64,000 bases of DNA from Microcebus murinus (taxonomy: Eukaryota; Chordata; Mammalia; Primates; Cheirogaleidae): assembly GCF_040939455.1 (NCBI RefSeq), contig NC_134119.1:198501-262500 (forward strand), in the 5' to 3' direction. The number at the start of each line of letters is the position of its first letter. The stretch's first letter is position 1. Positions 40,827 to 55,611 of the stretch are shown piece after piece. The notes under the pieces are model-generated. The model ran no database searches. It worked only from the letters and a program-made list of their open reading frames with translations, and had not been told where the DNA came from. Position numbers and translations under genes: made by a program.

Positions 40827-43800
40827 TCTGCCTCCAAAGGGACCAGGGTACGCGCAGCCCCAGCCCCATAAGGGCAGCCATGAGCGAGGGGGGCAGGCCA
40901 AGGGTGGGGCCGCTGGACAGAATGTCTGGCGCCTGCTCAGCCCAGGCTGGCCCTAGGCTCCCCTAGGCTCCCTCCTCAGGCACAGCCAGCCTTCCTTCCT
41001 GAGCCGGGCTGTTTCCTGACCCCGCCCTGCCGTTGCCATGGGAATTCGGAGCAGCCCAGGCCCCCCAGCCTGGTTCCCATGGCGCTCCTGCCCGGCCGCA
41101 CTTGGGGAGGCCCACACAGCTCGCAGCAACACCCAAGGACACACAGAGCCCTGCAACCTCCCCCAGAGCAGAGCACCCCTGAAAGGCTGCACAACATCCT
41201 CCCAGGGCTCACACTGCATGCTTTGACACCCCCACACTCATCCAGTGCCCCAACAGTCTGCGATCACTCCCTGGGCCCACGCCCACCACAGCATAACACC
41301 CCCGGAATTCAGGAGCAGCTTCTACAGTGCCTGGACCACAACCCACACCTTTAGACACCCCCCACCAGCCTGACACCCCACCAGCACACGAACACTCTGG
41401 TGCCCATGTGACACCAGTTCTGCGTGCAACTGCGGGATCCACAGGACGGCTGGGAATCATACATGTGAACCCTGACCCCACCCCCAACACTGGAGAGCCA
41501 CCACCCAGGCCGGCGTGAGCTTGAACCCTCACCCCTCTCTCGCCTGCACATGCCCAGGAATCGGGGGCACCTACTGCCCACCCACTGCCCTTTCCCAAGC
41601 TGAGGCCAGCAGCACCCCAGAATCCCAGAGGCTCTGTGCGCAGCAGGATGGACAGTCGGAGGGCACCAGGCCAGGAGAACCTCTGTCCCCAGGCAAAGGC
41701 CCCAGTATCCACCTGAACCAGACCAGTCCTTGGCCAAGAGACACACAAATAAATGCACAAGTGGGGCCTCACCTGGCTATGAGGCATCAGGTTACCCCCC
41801 CCAGAGACCCTGACCCCAGGAGAGAGGTTGAGGCTGACCCCGGCCTCCAGTGCCCTCACCCTGGCCCTTAGAGGCCTGCGGCCTCTGCCATGTCAGGCCA
41901 GGCCAGGAGCTGCAGCGCAAGGACCAGGTGCTGTGAGGACAGGCAGGAAGCAGGATCTGAACTGGATAGCCAGCTCCAAAACTGAGGTGTCAGAAGACCA
42001 GAAAATCCCCCTCCACCTGAAACTGCATCCGACAGGGACCCCCGCCTCCACGCTTGGGGAGTGGGAGAGTTCAAGCCCTGCAGGATTCAGTAATTGGTCC
42101 CAGCCTCGGCGCTCCTGCAGCCGCAGGGGCTGGGCTGGTGGGAGCCTGGGAGGTCTGTGCCCAGGCAGTGCCTGGGAGGTCCCACCACCCCCCGGCCCCG
42201 GAGCTGTGCCAAGCCAAGACCCCACCCAGAGCCACTGAGGGGGACTCCCCGGCATCCTTTGCGAGCCTCACCCGGAGGCCAGGGTGTCCAGGCTGAGGGA
42301 GGGAGCAGGTGGCAGGCCAGGAGGACAGTGTCCACTCCATGCCCAGACCAGCCCCACCCTTGCAGAGAAAGCTGGCCCCCTACCCTTTCTGTGTGGGGGT
42401 TGTGGGCTACCACACAGGCCCCTTCTCAAGGGGGGGCCAGGCCAGACTGAGGGGAGGCTCCAGAGACACAGGGGTGCCCCTAAACTCATGAACTGCTCCC
42501 CCTTTGAACAGGGCTGGGGCTGCAGCTCAATGGCCAGAGAAGCCTTGGTGACCCCTCCCTTCCTGGGCACAGAGGGCCACACTTCACTGTGTGGGACCCC
42601 TGGATCTCCACTTCCTCGGGGAGGCCAGCTTGTCTGGCTCCCAAGGCCCTAGGTAGCCTCCGGCTCTCGGGGCCACCTTGCCCCACACCCAGGCTGACAG
42701 ACAGGCCACACAGACCACACACAGACCCACGGACCACAGCAATGGGTGCCCCGCCCTCAGCAGAGCCGGCCACACCCACACCAGCCTGTGCAGCCTTAGC
42801 AAGTCCCCAGCCTGTGGCTCCTGGGTCAGGGCCACCTGACTGCAGTCCCCACCCCCGCTGCCGTCCTCACACATGCTGGGCAGTGTACAGGTGGGGGGTT
42901 GCCTGACCCTGCAGAGGGCAGGCAGCACCCCAGGGGGCTCCCAGGACTTGCCGGCCAGACCCTGAGTCCACAGTGCAGCCCAGAGCAAGGGCCACTGGCC
43001 AGCGCCAGACAAGGCAGCTGTGGGGGCATGGGGGGCAGCGGGACAAGGGGCAGTGAGGTAATGCCAGACGCTGCCCACCACTAAGCTCTGGGCTGCCTGG
43101 ATCCCTCGGGGTGCCCAGGGCCTGCAGAGGACCAGACAGAGCCCAGGGAACTGCAGATCCTTCCCAGTGTGCAGAGGCCTCTTTCCCCAGCCCTGGTGAC
43201 CATCACCCTAGACCAGCTACCTCTTAGGCTGAGCCCAGCCCTGGGGACCCCAGACTGCACCCCTAAAGCTGCATGCGGACAGAGGTGGCCTCTGCCAAGT
43301 GCTGGCTGAGGGGAAGTCGGGGCAGCCCTGGATCTTTGGACCCATCCCCCAACCTGGAGTCTTCCTCACACAGCCCCGATGAGGCACACCCCCCTGCCGG
43401 CCGCAACACTGACACCTGCTCAAACGGGAGCTGGTAACACGTGGAAGAGGCTGTGAGCCCACCCATCCCAGCAGCCACTGCCCTTGAGAAAAGCCAGAGA
43501 CCCACCACCCGGTGCCCCAACTGCCCCCCGGCTTGCTGGCCCTGGCTCAGTGTCCTCGACCGAGGTGCTAGGGCCTGTGGGTCAAACCCGAAGAGCGGGA
43601 GTTCTGGAGTCCAGCTGGGAAACGCAGCCCTTTACCACTTCGATGACGATGGCCACTGCCAAGACCTACATGACAGAATGTGACGTGGGGACACGGGGCA
43701 GGGCTGGACACCCAAGAGCAAGAGCCCCGGGTCAGGTGCCCTGTGGGGGTGCTGTGGACCCATGACCCGCCCCATTCCTAAGCACAGACTGTGCCGGCTA

Positions 43801-44107
43801 AGGGCAACCTGGGCAGAATCGGGAGCCTGTGGCCACACAGGCCCAGGGGCACCGAAACCTGTGGCCTCACTACGTGGGTCTCCCACACTTGGGGTTGAGG
43901 CACCTGGCACACAGGGGGCTGCAGAGCTTCCCAGCTGTGAGTAGCCATGCAGAGTGGGTGGACATTCTGAGACCTACCCCCCACAATGGAGCCTTGCTTG
44001 GCAGGGGCCGGGAGGACCTCCCTGGGAGAGACCCACCAGCTTCTGGGCCCAGACCCCCTCCCAATGGGGTGGGAGGGGACAGTGAAAATTAAAAAGACTG
44101 AGTCAGA

Positions 44108-44438
<331 letters not shown>

Positions 44439-44449
44439 GACTGAGTCGG

Positions 44450-44577
44450 AGCACAACGGTGCACACCTGTAGTCCCAGCTACTGGAGAGGCTGAGGCAGG
44501 AGGACGGCTTGAGCCCAGGAGTCCAAGTCCAATCCAGGCAACATATCCAGACCCGTCTCTCTCTAAAACAAAATGAC
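44450..44577 (+). mobile_element. Partial Alu (single-arm) fragment
   Basis: CACACCTGTAGTCCCAGCTACT, GAGGCTGAGGCAGGAGGACG and GAGCCCAGGAGTCCAAGTCC are Alu/7SL-derived, ending TCTCTCTCTAAAACAAAATG. Only one arm is present. The preceding Alu inserted next to it. Confidence 0.8.
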
Positions 44578-46861
<2,284 letters not shown>

Positions 46862-47230
46862 GCCCCGCCCGTCCTCGCCGCCTCCTCCCGCCGCTGCGAA
46901 TCTCTGCTCTGCTCTGTCGCAGGTGTATGTTTTGGCGACGTGTAACAGCCCCTTAGGAGCCAGTGACCCTACCAGCCTTGCCCCCACCGCCCTGCCACCT
47001 CCACAGGCTTCCAGGCCACCTGCCCTCAGGGGGCTCCAGGAGGGTGACGGGTGGTTCCCTCATGCCCCGGGCTTTCCCAGGAAGCCCAGGCCTAGGACCT
47101 GTTGGCTGGCCCCGCCAGGGTTAAGTTTTTGAAGCGCCTAATCCTTTTTCTTCAGTATATTTTCTAGAACCAGATTGTATTTTTTACTTTGCCTTTTTTT
47201 ATATACGTAATACAATATATTTAATTTTTA

Positions 47231-47236
47231 ATTAAA
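47231..47236 (+). terminator. SOX18: SOX18 poly(A) signal (ATTAAA)
   Basis: ATTAAA about 370 bp after the stop codon, at the end of an AT-rich 3' UTR tract (47140-47250), followed by TTTCTTCTGAGGGGTTTCAGTG, a U/GU-rich downstream element. Confidence 0.75.
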
Positions 47237-47249
47237 CTTTTAAACTTTT

Positions 47250-49880
47250 TCTTCTGAGGGGTTTCAGTGATCCAGAGCATCACTGTAGCAAAGGCTTTTA
47301 AATAGGAGAAATGATGACGTTTGTTTGCTCTAAGGGTGGGTCCCCTGGGGCAGCAGTGGCCACAGAGCGGCCATGGCCACAACGGAGCCCAGGCCTTTCC
47401 GCCCCAGCTGCCTGTGTGCTGGCTGGCAGGAGGGAGAGTGGTTCCCCCAACAAGCCTGGACACGCCCTTCCCTCCCACTCTCCCACAGCCCGACCCCCAG
47501 CTTAAACCCGTGGCACTCATCCCACCTCCCGAGATGCAGGCCCGGACCGTGGGTGGGAGGCGTGGGGTCCACACCACCCCAAGCTCGGCCCCGGTCCCCC
47601 TCCTGTGCAGCCCCCATGTTAATCCAAGACTGGGGCAAAGACAGTCCACACATCCCCACCAGGGACCCTCGTCCTCACTTCCTCCTCCTCCAAACTTCCT
47701 CCACACCCAGGGTCCACCCAGAGCCCCCCCTCAGTGCCACCCCCACGCTGCTCCCGGAGGTGAGTTGTTCAGCCTGGTCCAGACACAGGGTCCATGACCA
47801 GGGCAGGAGGGCCCAGGCCTCACATCTCAAGACCTCAATTCTGAGGACCCATCACAGTAGCTCTGTGCCCCCTCCAAGACAGCTGAACACCTCTTTCCAC
47901 ACCGGCCCCTCGGTCCTCCCTACCCTCTGCCGAGCAGTCCCCTCACCGCATGATCATGTGTGTTCGGAATAATCACCCCAGAAGTGAACCCCTGCACACT
48001 CACGCTCCAGGGCCAAGCAGGTCTTCCACCCCGAGAGGAGGGGTTATGTGTCTCCCTCTTGCAGGAAGGAGCATGTCCTGCCCGCCACTCCCCCAGCACA
48101 TGCCCTGAGGGTGGCGCAACCCTGATGGGGAAAAGCCACTCGCCACTCAGTCTCCCCCCTGAGAACATGGTGTCTCTGGTTCTGCATGCGTGTGAGTGGT
48201 ACTCCCAGGGTGGCCACCCACATGGGTGACTGCATGTGTGGCACATGGACATGCAGCAAGCCTGGGGCTGGATATGCATGTGCCAGTGTGTCCATACATG
48301 TGGGTCCACTGCCTGGCGGCACGGAGACCTCTATGAACCAACATGAGCCCCACACCTCAAGTGGTGGAGCAAGGGGGCTGCACTGGGTCCCCTTCCCTGT
48401 GCCATCATCAGCAGCAGAACACAGAGAACTCAAAGGGACAGAGACACACAAAAGGGGGCAGGAACAGATAAGCTGAGCAGGGCAGGAGATGTACTCGGAG
48501 GTGCCGAGAGAAGCACCAGAATGTGGAGGGGCAGAGGGGGCAGAGGAGCAGCCCACAGGATGCTGAGGATAGCAGCTACTCCTCCAAAGCGCACAGTAGG
48601 GAGGCAGGGAAGCGGAGACTGAAAGGGACACAGAAGGGTGGTCCTGGACAGCCACATTTGGAAGGTGGGGCTCTGAGGCACCAATGCTGACTCTTCCTGG
48701 GCTCATGCAATGGGAGAAGTGCACACCGCCCACAAGTGTGCAAGCCACACCCAGCTCTCATGGCACCAACTCCTGCTCTGGGCCACCCCCTAGAGCCCGG
48801 GGGTCAGCAGGCCCAAGGGACATCCCCTTCCGTGGGAATAGGTGGCCAAGCAACCAAAGTCTGCAAGTGGCAGCTTCAGGTGTGGGACCACCCGCCCCCT
48901 CCCAACCAGGGCAGGAGACAGAAGATGGGCACAGTCTGTCCTGCTGCCTAAATTCATGTGAACAGCCCCCTAAGTGCCTCTCTATTTAGGCTGGAGCACC
49001 TTCCTTCCTGTACGTATCCCAGAAGTACCCATAGATGCACAAACAAGAGTGCCAGACAGACAGACACAGCCTGGTGCAGGCCAGAGTGACATTCTCACCA
49101 CCCTGTGGGTTCCTCACTCCATCCCACCCCAAGGGTCTGCCCCTCCAGGTTAACAGGGGCAGAGAGCAGCACAGGCCCATTGTCTGTGGGAGGAGGGGAC
49201 AGAGCAGGGTGCTCTGGAAGCCCCTCCCCCAAGGGCCAGGATAGGGGGGCCAGCGGGCAGGCCCAATTTGGCTGGAGTCCCAGCCCAGGGGCTGGAAGTA
49301 CCCAGGAGTGGGACCAGAGGGGCCATGAAAGGGGCAAGGGCAGCTGGTTCCAACAGCAGCTTCTCAGCAGAGAAGGGCTGGTGCTGGGGGTGGGTCTCAC
49401 TGCAGGACCCTTCCCAGTGCCCTGCCTGGGGAACCCCACCTACCCCTCAAGAACCGAGCAGCCCTCCTAGGCAGGACCATAGCCCCAGGGCCAGGTGGCT
49501 CCAGCCCTGTGCACAGCTGGTCCTGCTAAGTCAGGCCTTAGCTCCTGGAAGCTCTAGGGGCCTGCCTGGCACTAGCCACAGCTCCCCTATGCTCCACTGC
49601 TTGGACCCTGCCTGTCCCTGGAGTGACCTGGGTAAGGTGTTAATCCCACCCTGGCAGGCAGCCAAGGGCTGAGAATAGGCGTGGAACACCCCTCTCCCTG
49701 GCAGATATGGTCATCACCTTGGAACACCCTTGGGGACATCAACACAGCCACACACCAGATGAAGAGACACACCTGACTCCAACAAGGCCATGCTGGGTCA
49801 GGCAACCAGGGCAAGTGCGTGGGGGACCTAAGTCCCTCTCACTCAACTGGACAAACACCCTAGAAAACCCAACTGCTTAA
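47250..49880. other. Intergenic sequence downstream of SOX18
   Basis: Unique GC-rich sequence. A TG/CATG-rich irregular patch lies at 48180-48310. No exon or SINE recognised. Confidence 0.5.
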
Positions 49881-49984
49881 CTTACATTCTACAAAACCTA
49901 TGTAAAATTTTAAGTGCACAATTCAGTGGCTTTGGTATATCCACAGGGTTGTGGATCATCACCACTATCTAATTCTAGAGCTGT

Positions 49985-50131
49985 TTTTCCTTTTTAAGAC
50001 ACGAGGTCTTGCTGTGGTGCCCAGTCTGGTGTGCAGTGGCTTCACGGTGCACTGCAGCCTGGCTCTAGCCGTCCTCCCACCTCGGCCTCTGAGTAGCTGG
50101 GACTACAGGCACAGGCCACCATGCTGGCTTT
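49985..50131 (-). mobile_element. Alu monomer inserted in L1
   Basis: TTTTTAAGACACGAGGTCTTG, CAGTGGCTTCACGGTGCACT, GGCCTCTGAGTAGCTGGGACT and GGCACAGGCCACCATGCTGGC form an old single-arm Alu (FLAM/FRAM type) in antisense. Confidence 0.75.
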
Positions 50132-50433
50132 AGCTTAGATCTTTTCCATCAACCCCCAAAGAAGACCTCTTACTCCCCATTCTTCCCTCGCCCCTGCCCC
50201 CAGTCTTTATGGATCTGCCTATTCAGGACATTTCTTGCAGATGGAATCACAGGATACGTGGCCTTTTCTGTCTGGTGTGGCTCACTGAGCACTGTTTGCA
50301 AGATTCATCTACACTGTAGCGTGTGCCAGAACTTCATACCTTTTGTGGCTGAATAATATTCCATCATTGTATGGATATACCACATTTTATTCATCTATTC
50401 ATCAACCAGTGGACATTTAGCTCGTTTCCACTT

Positions 50434-50762
<329 letters not shown>

Positions 50763-50860
50763 TGTTTCTACTTTTTGGTTAATAATGCTGCTATGAACAT
50801 TTATGTACAAGGTTTTGTGTGAACGTGTTTTCATTAAAATTACAAAAATGTGTACCTCTA

Positions 50861-51089
50861 ATGACGACGTTTGAACAATTGGTTGAGGACCTTGAACTGG
50901 TATGCTAGAGTAGCTGCCCCCCAAAGGGGAGTCCAGAGAGGCTGGCCTCCAAACCCAAAGTCCCCCAAAACTAAAGCTGTGCAAGGACTGGCTCAATCCT
51001 CCACCCAGCCCACCCACCACTTCCGCCCCAGGCTGGGTGCAGCAGCCCAGGGACGGCTCCAGTCCCCTGTGACCAGAGGGCCTTGGCCA
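50861..51089. other. Unique spacer
   Basis: Intergenic sequence between the L1 fragment and the orphan CpG island. No exon recognised. Confidence 0.5.
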
Positions 51090-51410
51090 AGTGCACTGGG
51101 GGAGTTCTCGGCCCGCGACCTGGGGAGGGCGGGGTGGGAGCACAAGGTGCCCCTTACTGCATCCCGGTCTGCTCGGGTCTGCGCAGCACCAGGACCTCGC
51201 TCCCAGGGAAGCCCCCTGCCGCACGACCCCGCCCCGTCTCCCACGACCCCGCCCGCCAGCCGAGAAAACAGGAAGCAGCGCGCGGCGGCGGCCTGCGAGT
51301 GCAGGAAGCGGCTGGCGGGCGCGGCGCTTATCTCGGGCCGCAGCCCTGACCCCTGGCCTCACGCCGGGCAGGGGGCGCCAGGGGCGGCCCAAGGACAGGG
51401 CCTGCTCACC
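51090..51410. promoter_or_regulatory. Orphan CpG island with ETS and GATA words
   Basis: A CpG-dense block about 4 kb 3' of SOX18 and 4 kb beyond the C20orf204 3' end, not attached to a recognised exon. It contains CGACCCCGCCCCGTC, two ETS-type cores (ACAGGAAGCA, GCAGGAAGCG), a GATA-type CTTATCT and GCAGGGGGCGCCAGGGG. It could be a promoter of an unrecognised non-coding transcript or a regulatory island. Confidence 0.4.
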
Positions 51411-51935
51411 TGGCGGGGAGCCCTGGCCGCCTCTTCCCTGAGCCACAGCTATCACGACCAGCTATGGGGGAGGAGGCTGGCTACAGGGCCTGCGACAGGA
51501 CTCCACTGAGCCAGGGGCCCCAGAGACGGTGGGAGGTGGCCCAGGAGCCTGCCTCCGACCCCAGGACATCCCCCCCCTCCCCCGCGGCACAGCGCGCTGT
51601 TCTGCCCTTCCCCCAAGGCCTGAGCACCCCATTTCCCCCCAAACAAGGACTCACTTCCCCCAGCAGGTGTGAGCTCCCTGCTGGGTCTTCCCGGATTTTA
51701 ATGGGGAGGGGGGAGCAGGGAAGAGGGAGCCATGGTTGTTTGTTTCTGTGTTTACAAAGCTGGGTCTTTTCCTGGAGAGGGAGCAGGATGGGGGCTGTCC
51801 CTGGGCCTCCCCAAGGGTCTTGAAGGCCACTGACAATGGGCCCCAGCACCTGGCACCACCTCCCCCCAGCCAGTGTGTGCTTCCTGGGGTGGGGGACTTG
51901 TTTGTTCCCAAGTCAGCCACAGCTGGAGTGGCCGG

Positions 51936-51958
51936 GTGTGTGTGTGTGTGTGTGTGTG
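51936..51958 (+). repeat. (GT)n microsatellite
   Basis: Eleven to twelve uninterrupted GT units. Confidence 0.95.
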
Positions 51959-54279
51959 CTCCTTGCACACTTCAAGGCTCCAGACCCACAGGGCCAGGCA
52001 TCCTCCAGGTCTGGGAGCAGGTGTTTCCTCCTGGGATCACTCACAGGCTCCCCTGCCCTCTCCCTCCCCTGCCCTCTCCCCAGCCGAGGACACAGGTCTG
52101 CCCTGTCCTCTCTTGGGGTCTAGGCATGGCCAGCAGACACCTGTTTTTCCCACCTCCTGCTCGGCTCAGCCCAGCCCAGCACAGTTGGGGGGCAGTGGAG
52201 GGGAAGGTGCTGCCACCCCCGAGGAAGTAGAGGTGCAGTGGTGAGACAGGGGAGCATGGGGACAGGGGTGAGGAACACACAAGTGGCAAAGACAGGATTA
52301 ACTTTTGGTTCTGCAAAAACCCAGAGACTAGTTTGCCGAGTGCCCGAGTTCCAGATGTTCTTTCAAAGGCTCCCAGTCTGGGGAGGCCGTGGGACCCAGG
52401 CTCCCTTCAAAGCCTGCCTGGCCCCTCCTCTCAGCACTGCACGTGGGAGGGCCTGGCTCCTGGGCTGCGGGAGGTTGCACAACCATGGCCAGTGCCCTGC
52501 AGGGCCCATCTGCCACCCTGGCACAGCCCCCTCCTTCTGGGCCACAGCCCCAACCTCCCTGGAACAGCTGAGCCCTGAGAAGGCTGGAGGATGGGATGGG
52601 GCATACTGTGTAGGCCCCGACCCAGAAACGTGTTTTGCAGAGGAAGAACCAGGCTCTGGCCACGTGCTCTGGGCCACCTCCACAGGGAAAGTACCACCAG
52701 TTAGTCCGTGGACATGCAGGCTGGCGCGTGGGGTCTCCCCTGTGGCCCCGTGACCGGTGCCTCTGTCCCCATCTTGGGTTGTTCTGCTGAGTTCCAGCCA
52801 GCACACACATACTGAGCAGCTCACGTGCGGGCCCCGGCCAGGTGCCTCCATCCTCACGAAGCCACAAAGGAGCTGTGGGGAAGTATCCAGCTGAGTCTGC
52901 AGCGAGCACCTCAGGGACCGAGCACCTCAGGGACCGAGCAGGCACCCACAGCCTCCCTTCTAGTCTGTGGCTCTTGGTAGCTCTGAGCCTCTTCATGGGG
53001 CGTGCACCTGCCCCCAGACCTAGCCTGGTTGGGAAGTGCCCACTGCGGACAAGTGAACTTTGTCGCAGAAGCCCCAAGCCCACTATCCTACATGAGGCTT
53101 CCATCCTACATGAGGCAGGACCCACAGGGCCAGGCAGGGGATTCCTACCCATCCATGTGGTCCAGGCCCAGGACTCAGGCATCCACATGTGTTCCCAAAC
53201 TCTGAGGCCTCCTCCTGCCCCCAAGAGGCTGTGGTTTCTGTTTGAAACTTTCTCAGTGGCGGCTGGTGGGGGGCTGTCCCTGTTGCCCACCCACTTCTCC
53301 AGCCTCTGACTGCTCTGAACAGCAGGAAGGGAGCACTGTGGGTGGGAAGCGGACATGGAACAGCCCAGGAGGTCGTGCCCAGGTGCCAAGGAGAAGAGAG
53401 TACTCTCCCCACAGCCCCCCACCGGGGCAGGTGCAAGGGCAAGAAGCCAGCTGGCCCTGGGGAAATGGGGCAGGGGAGGCTTCATGGAGGGCCTGTCCCC
53501 TCCTGCCCCTGCACCCAGGCCTGAACTCTGGACTCTCTCGCTGACCCTCAGCCCCCAGCTCAGCTGCCCCTGCCATCCTGTTTTGCTGTCATACACCTTA
53601 TGTTCCCAACCACGTTGGATCTTTTTTCTCTCCACCGGGACACCTGGCCACACCCCAGCATGCCCAGAGATGTGAGCCATGCTTGGTCTATGTCCATGTC
53701 TCCCAAGCTCCCTGGAGTACCTCAAACGCACTTGTGCTCCCTGTTTGCACTTCCGAGTTCAAGGTGAGGACCCACTCAGGTACTCAGGCTAGGACCCCGG
53801 GGCTGCCTGGACCTCCCCTCACACCTTGATGCTCAGGACCACCAACCCCCTGGTACTTAGTGGGAGCCACAGCCCCTCAGCCTCACCTCACCCCCCACCC
53901 GTCCACCACGAAGCCCCCCCCCAGTCCACACAGCCACAGGAATCTTTGTGGATGCCGACTCTAACATCCCTCTTCCACTGAAGACCCTCCACTGCCCGCA
54001 CTGCCTCAGGATAAGTCCAAGCTCCTCCCGAATGTGCTTTGACACCTCTGGGCACCCTGCCCGTCCCCTCCATACCTCCCATAGCTGCCCACGCTGCCCA
54101 CCCCCAGCACACAATGCAGGAATTAGACCCACTAGGTGCATGTGCTTGGTATGTGGCTGGGGAGACTGCCAGGAGGGCTGAATCTGCAGGTGAGGCAGGT
54201 TCTGAAGTCCAGGAAGCCCCGCTTCCCATCCTCTGGGCAGGGAGCGCATGGCAGGTACCATGCTCTGATCCTGTGATTC
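51959..54279. other. Intergenic sequence between SOX18 and C20orf204
   Basis: Unique sequence holding one L2-like fragment and a short direct duplication at 52912-52940 (GAGCACCTCAGGGACC twice). A 467-codon open frame on the minus strand (53731-52328) has no recognisable domain. Confidence 0.5.
53945..54130 (+). repeat. L2-like ancient LINE fragment
   Basis: GAAGACCCTCCACTGCCCGC, CTCAGGATAAGTCCAAGCTCC, GCTTTGACACCTCTGGGCAC and CCTGCCCGTCCCCTCCATACC follow the L2 3' consensus order. Confidence 0.5.
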
Positions 54280-54290
54280 GAGGCAAGTCT

Positions 54291-54606
54291 TTTTTTTTTT
54301 TTTTTGAGACAAAGTCTCACTCTGTTGCCCGGGCTTGAGTGCAGTGTCGTCAGCCTAGCTCACAGCAACCTCAATCTCCTGGGCTCAACCGATCCTTCTG
54401 CCTCAGCTTCCCAAGTAGCTGGGACTACAGGCATGCGCCACCATGCCTGGCTAATTATATATATATATATTTTTTTAGTTGGTCAATTAATTTCTTTCTA
54501 TTTTTAGTAGAGACAGGGTCTCACTCTTGCTCCTTTTTTTTTTTGAACTCCTGACCTCCAGCAATCTGTGTGCCTAGGCCTCCCAGAGTGCTAGGATTAC
54601 GCCTAG
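54291..54606 (-). mobile_element. Alu SINE with long linker (antisense)
   Basis: Poly-T head, TTGAGACAAAGTCTCACTCTG; linker TTAGTTGGTCAATTAATTTC; end GTGCTAGGATTACGCCTAGCC. Exact target-site duplication GAGGCAAGTCTT at 54280 and 54611. Part of the left arm is replaced by a short T-run (about 54532-54544). Confidence 0.95.
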
Positions 54607-54619
54607 CCTTGAGGCAAGT

Positions 54620-54705
54620 CTTGAAACCGCCCCGGGCCTCAGTTTCCTCATCTACAAAACAGGGACAATGGTTCCTGTAGCACAGGCTAAATGCATTAAC
54701 ACACA
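54620..54705 (-). repeat. MIR-like fragment
   Basis: GGGCCTCAGTTTCCTCATCTAC, AAAACAGGGACAATGGTTCC and GCTAAATGCATTAACACAC match the MIR 3' half in antisense. Confidence 0.6.
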
Positions 54706-55386
54706 TGAGGGAGGAACCGTGAGAGTGGAAAGCTGGATCAGGATCAGCTTCTGTGGTTATTTCTTGCTTGTGCCGCTGGCCTCTGAGCCTCCTGGGCCTT
54801 CTTTCTGGTGGGGGGGAGCAGGAGTTCCATTTGCTCTACTCTATGCAGCTGTGTGTGGGGTGTGATGGGGTCAGTCCCACACCCTGCCCCCAAAATGTAG
54901 GGTTCCAGGGACAGGACGGCAGATCCCAGGACGGCCTGGGCAGTCCTGCAGAGGGGGCTGGGCCAGTTCCTGGAGCCCAGGCCCTGGCCACCCCTTCTGA
55001 GGCAGCAGGAAATGGCCAGGCCGGGCTCCGGCTTCCCTTCAGGCCTGTTTCCTTTATCCGGTTGTTTTGCTCTGAATTCGCCAAGTTCAGCCTTCCCCTC
55101 CTCTCCATTTCCACCCCCTCCCCCTTCAGGTCCAAAGTGGAGCAGGACGGATACATGACGTTTTAGGGGCCCCAGGACCCCCCCCCCATCCCGGAGCGGA
55201 CCCAGCCTGGGCCGCGTCCAGCGTCCTGCGCCCGCCCCCTGCTGCCCAAGGCTGGGAGGGCGGCCCGCCTCTGCCCAGGTGTGATGCTTCCCCCCGCCCC
55301 GCCCCATCGAGGCGCAGACTTGGAGCGGCCCAGGGCCCAAAGCCATGCAGGTGAAGGGAAGAAAAGGACCCGCAGCACCAGCTCCG
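54706..55386. other. Sequence 3' of C20orf204
   Basis: Unique, becoming CpG-rich after 55190. No exon recognised. Confidence 0.5.
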
Positions 55387-55392
55387 TTTATT
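55387..55392 (-). terminator. C20orf204: C20orf204 poly(A) signal (AATAAA)
   Basis: Canonical AATAAA on the minus strand, about 220 bp after the stop codon at 55612. Confidence 0.8.
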
Positions 55393-55611
55393 GAGGTCTC
55401 GCTCCGCGCGTGGAGGGCGGGCCACCTGCGGGACCCAAGCGTGGCCGGGCGGGGCTCACTGCTCCACATCCTGAGCCCTTCGGGGAGCGCGGGCTGCGTC
55501 GAGGGAGGGACTGAGGTCGCCCACAAGACGTCAACAACACGAGGATCCTTTCCAGGCTCTGCCGCAGCCCCGCTCGTTCTCCGCCCCACGCAGGGCCCGG
55601 GAGGCGCCGCG

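Larger units (their letters stand above)
37153..44107. other. Intergenic sequence between TCEA2 and SOX18 (right part)
   Basis: About 7 kb of GC-rich unique sequence with scattered CA runs (38359-38381), one L2-like fragment and one short tandem duplication. Many open frames exist because of GC content; none shows a known domain, a conserved motif or a credible exon chain. Confidence 0.55.
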
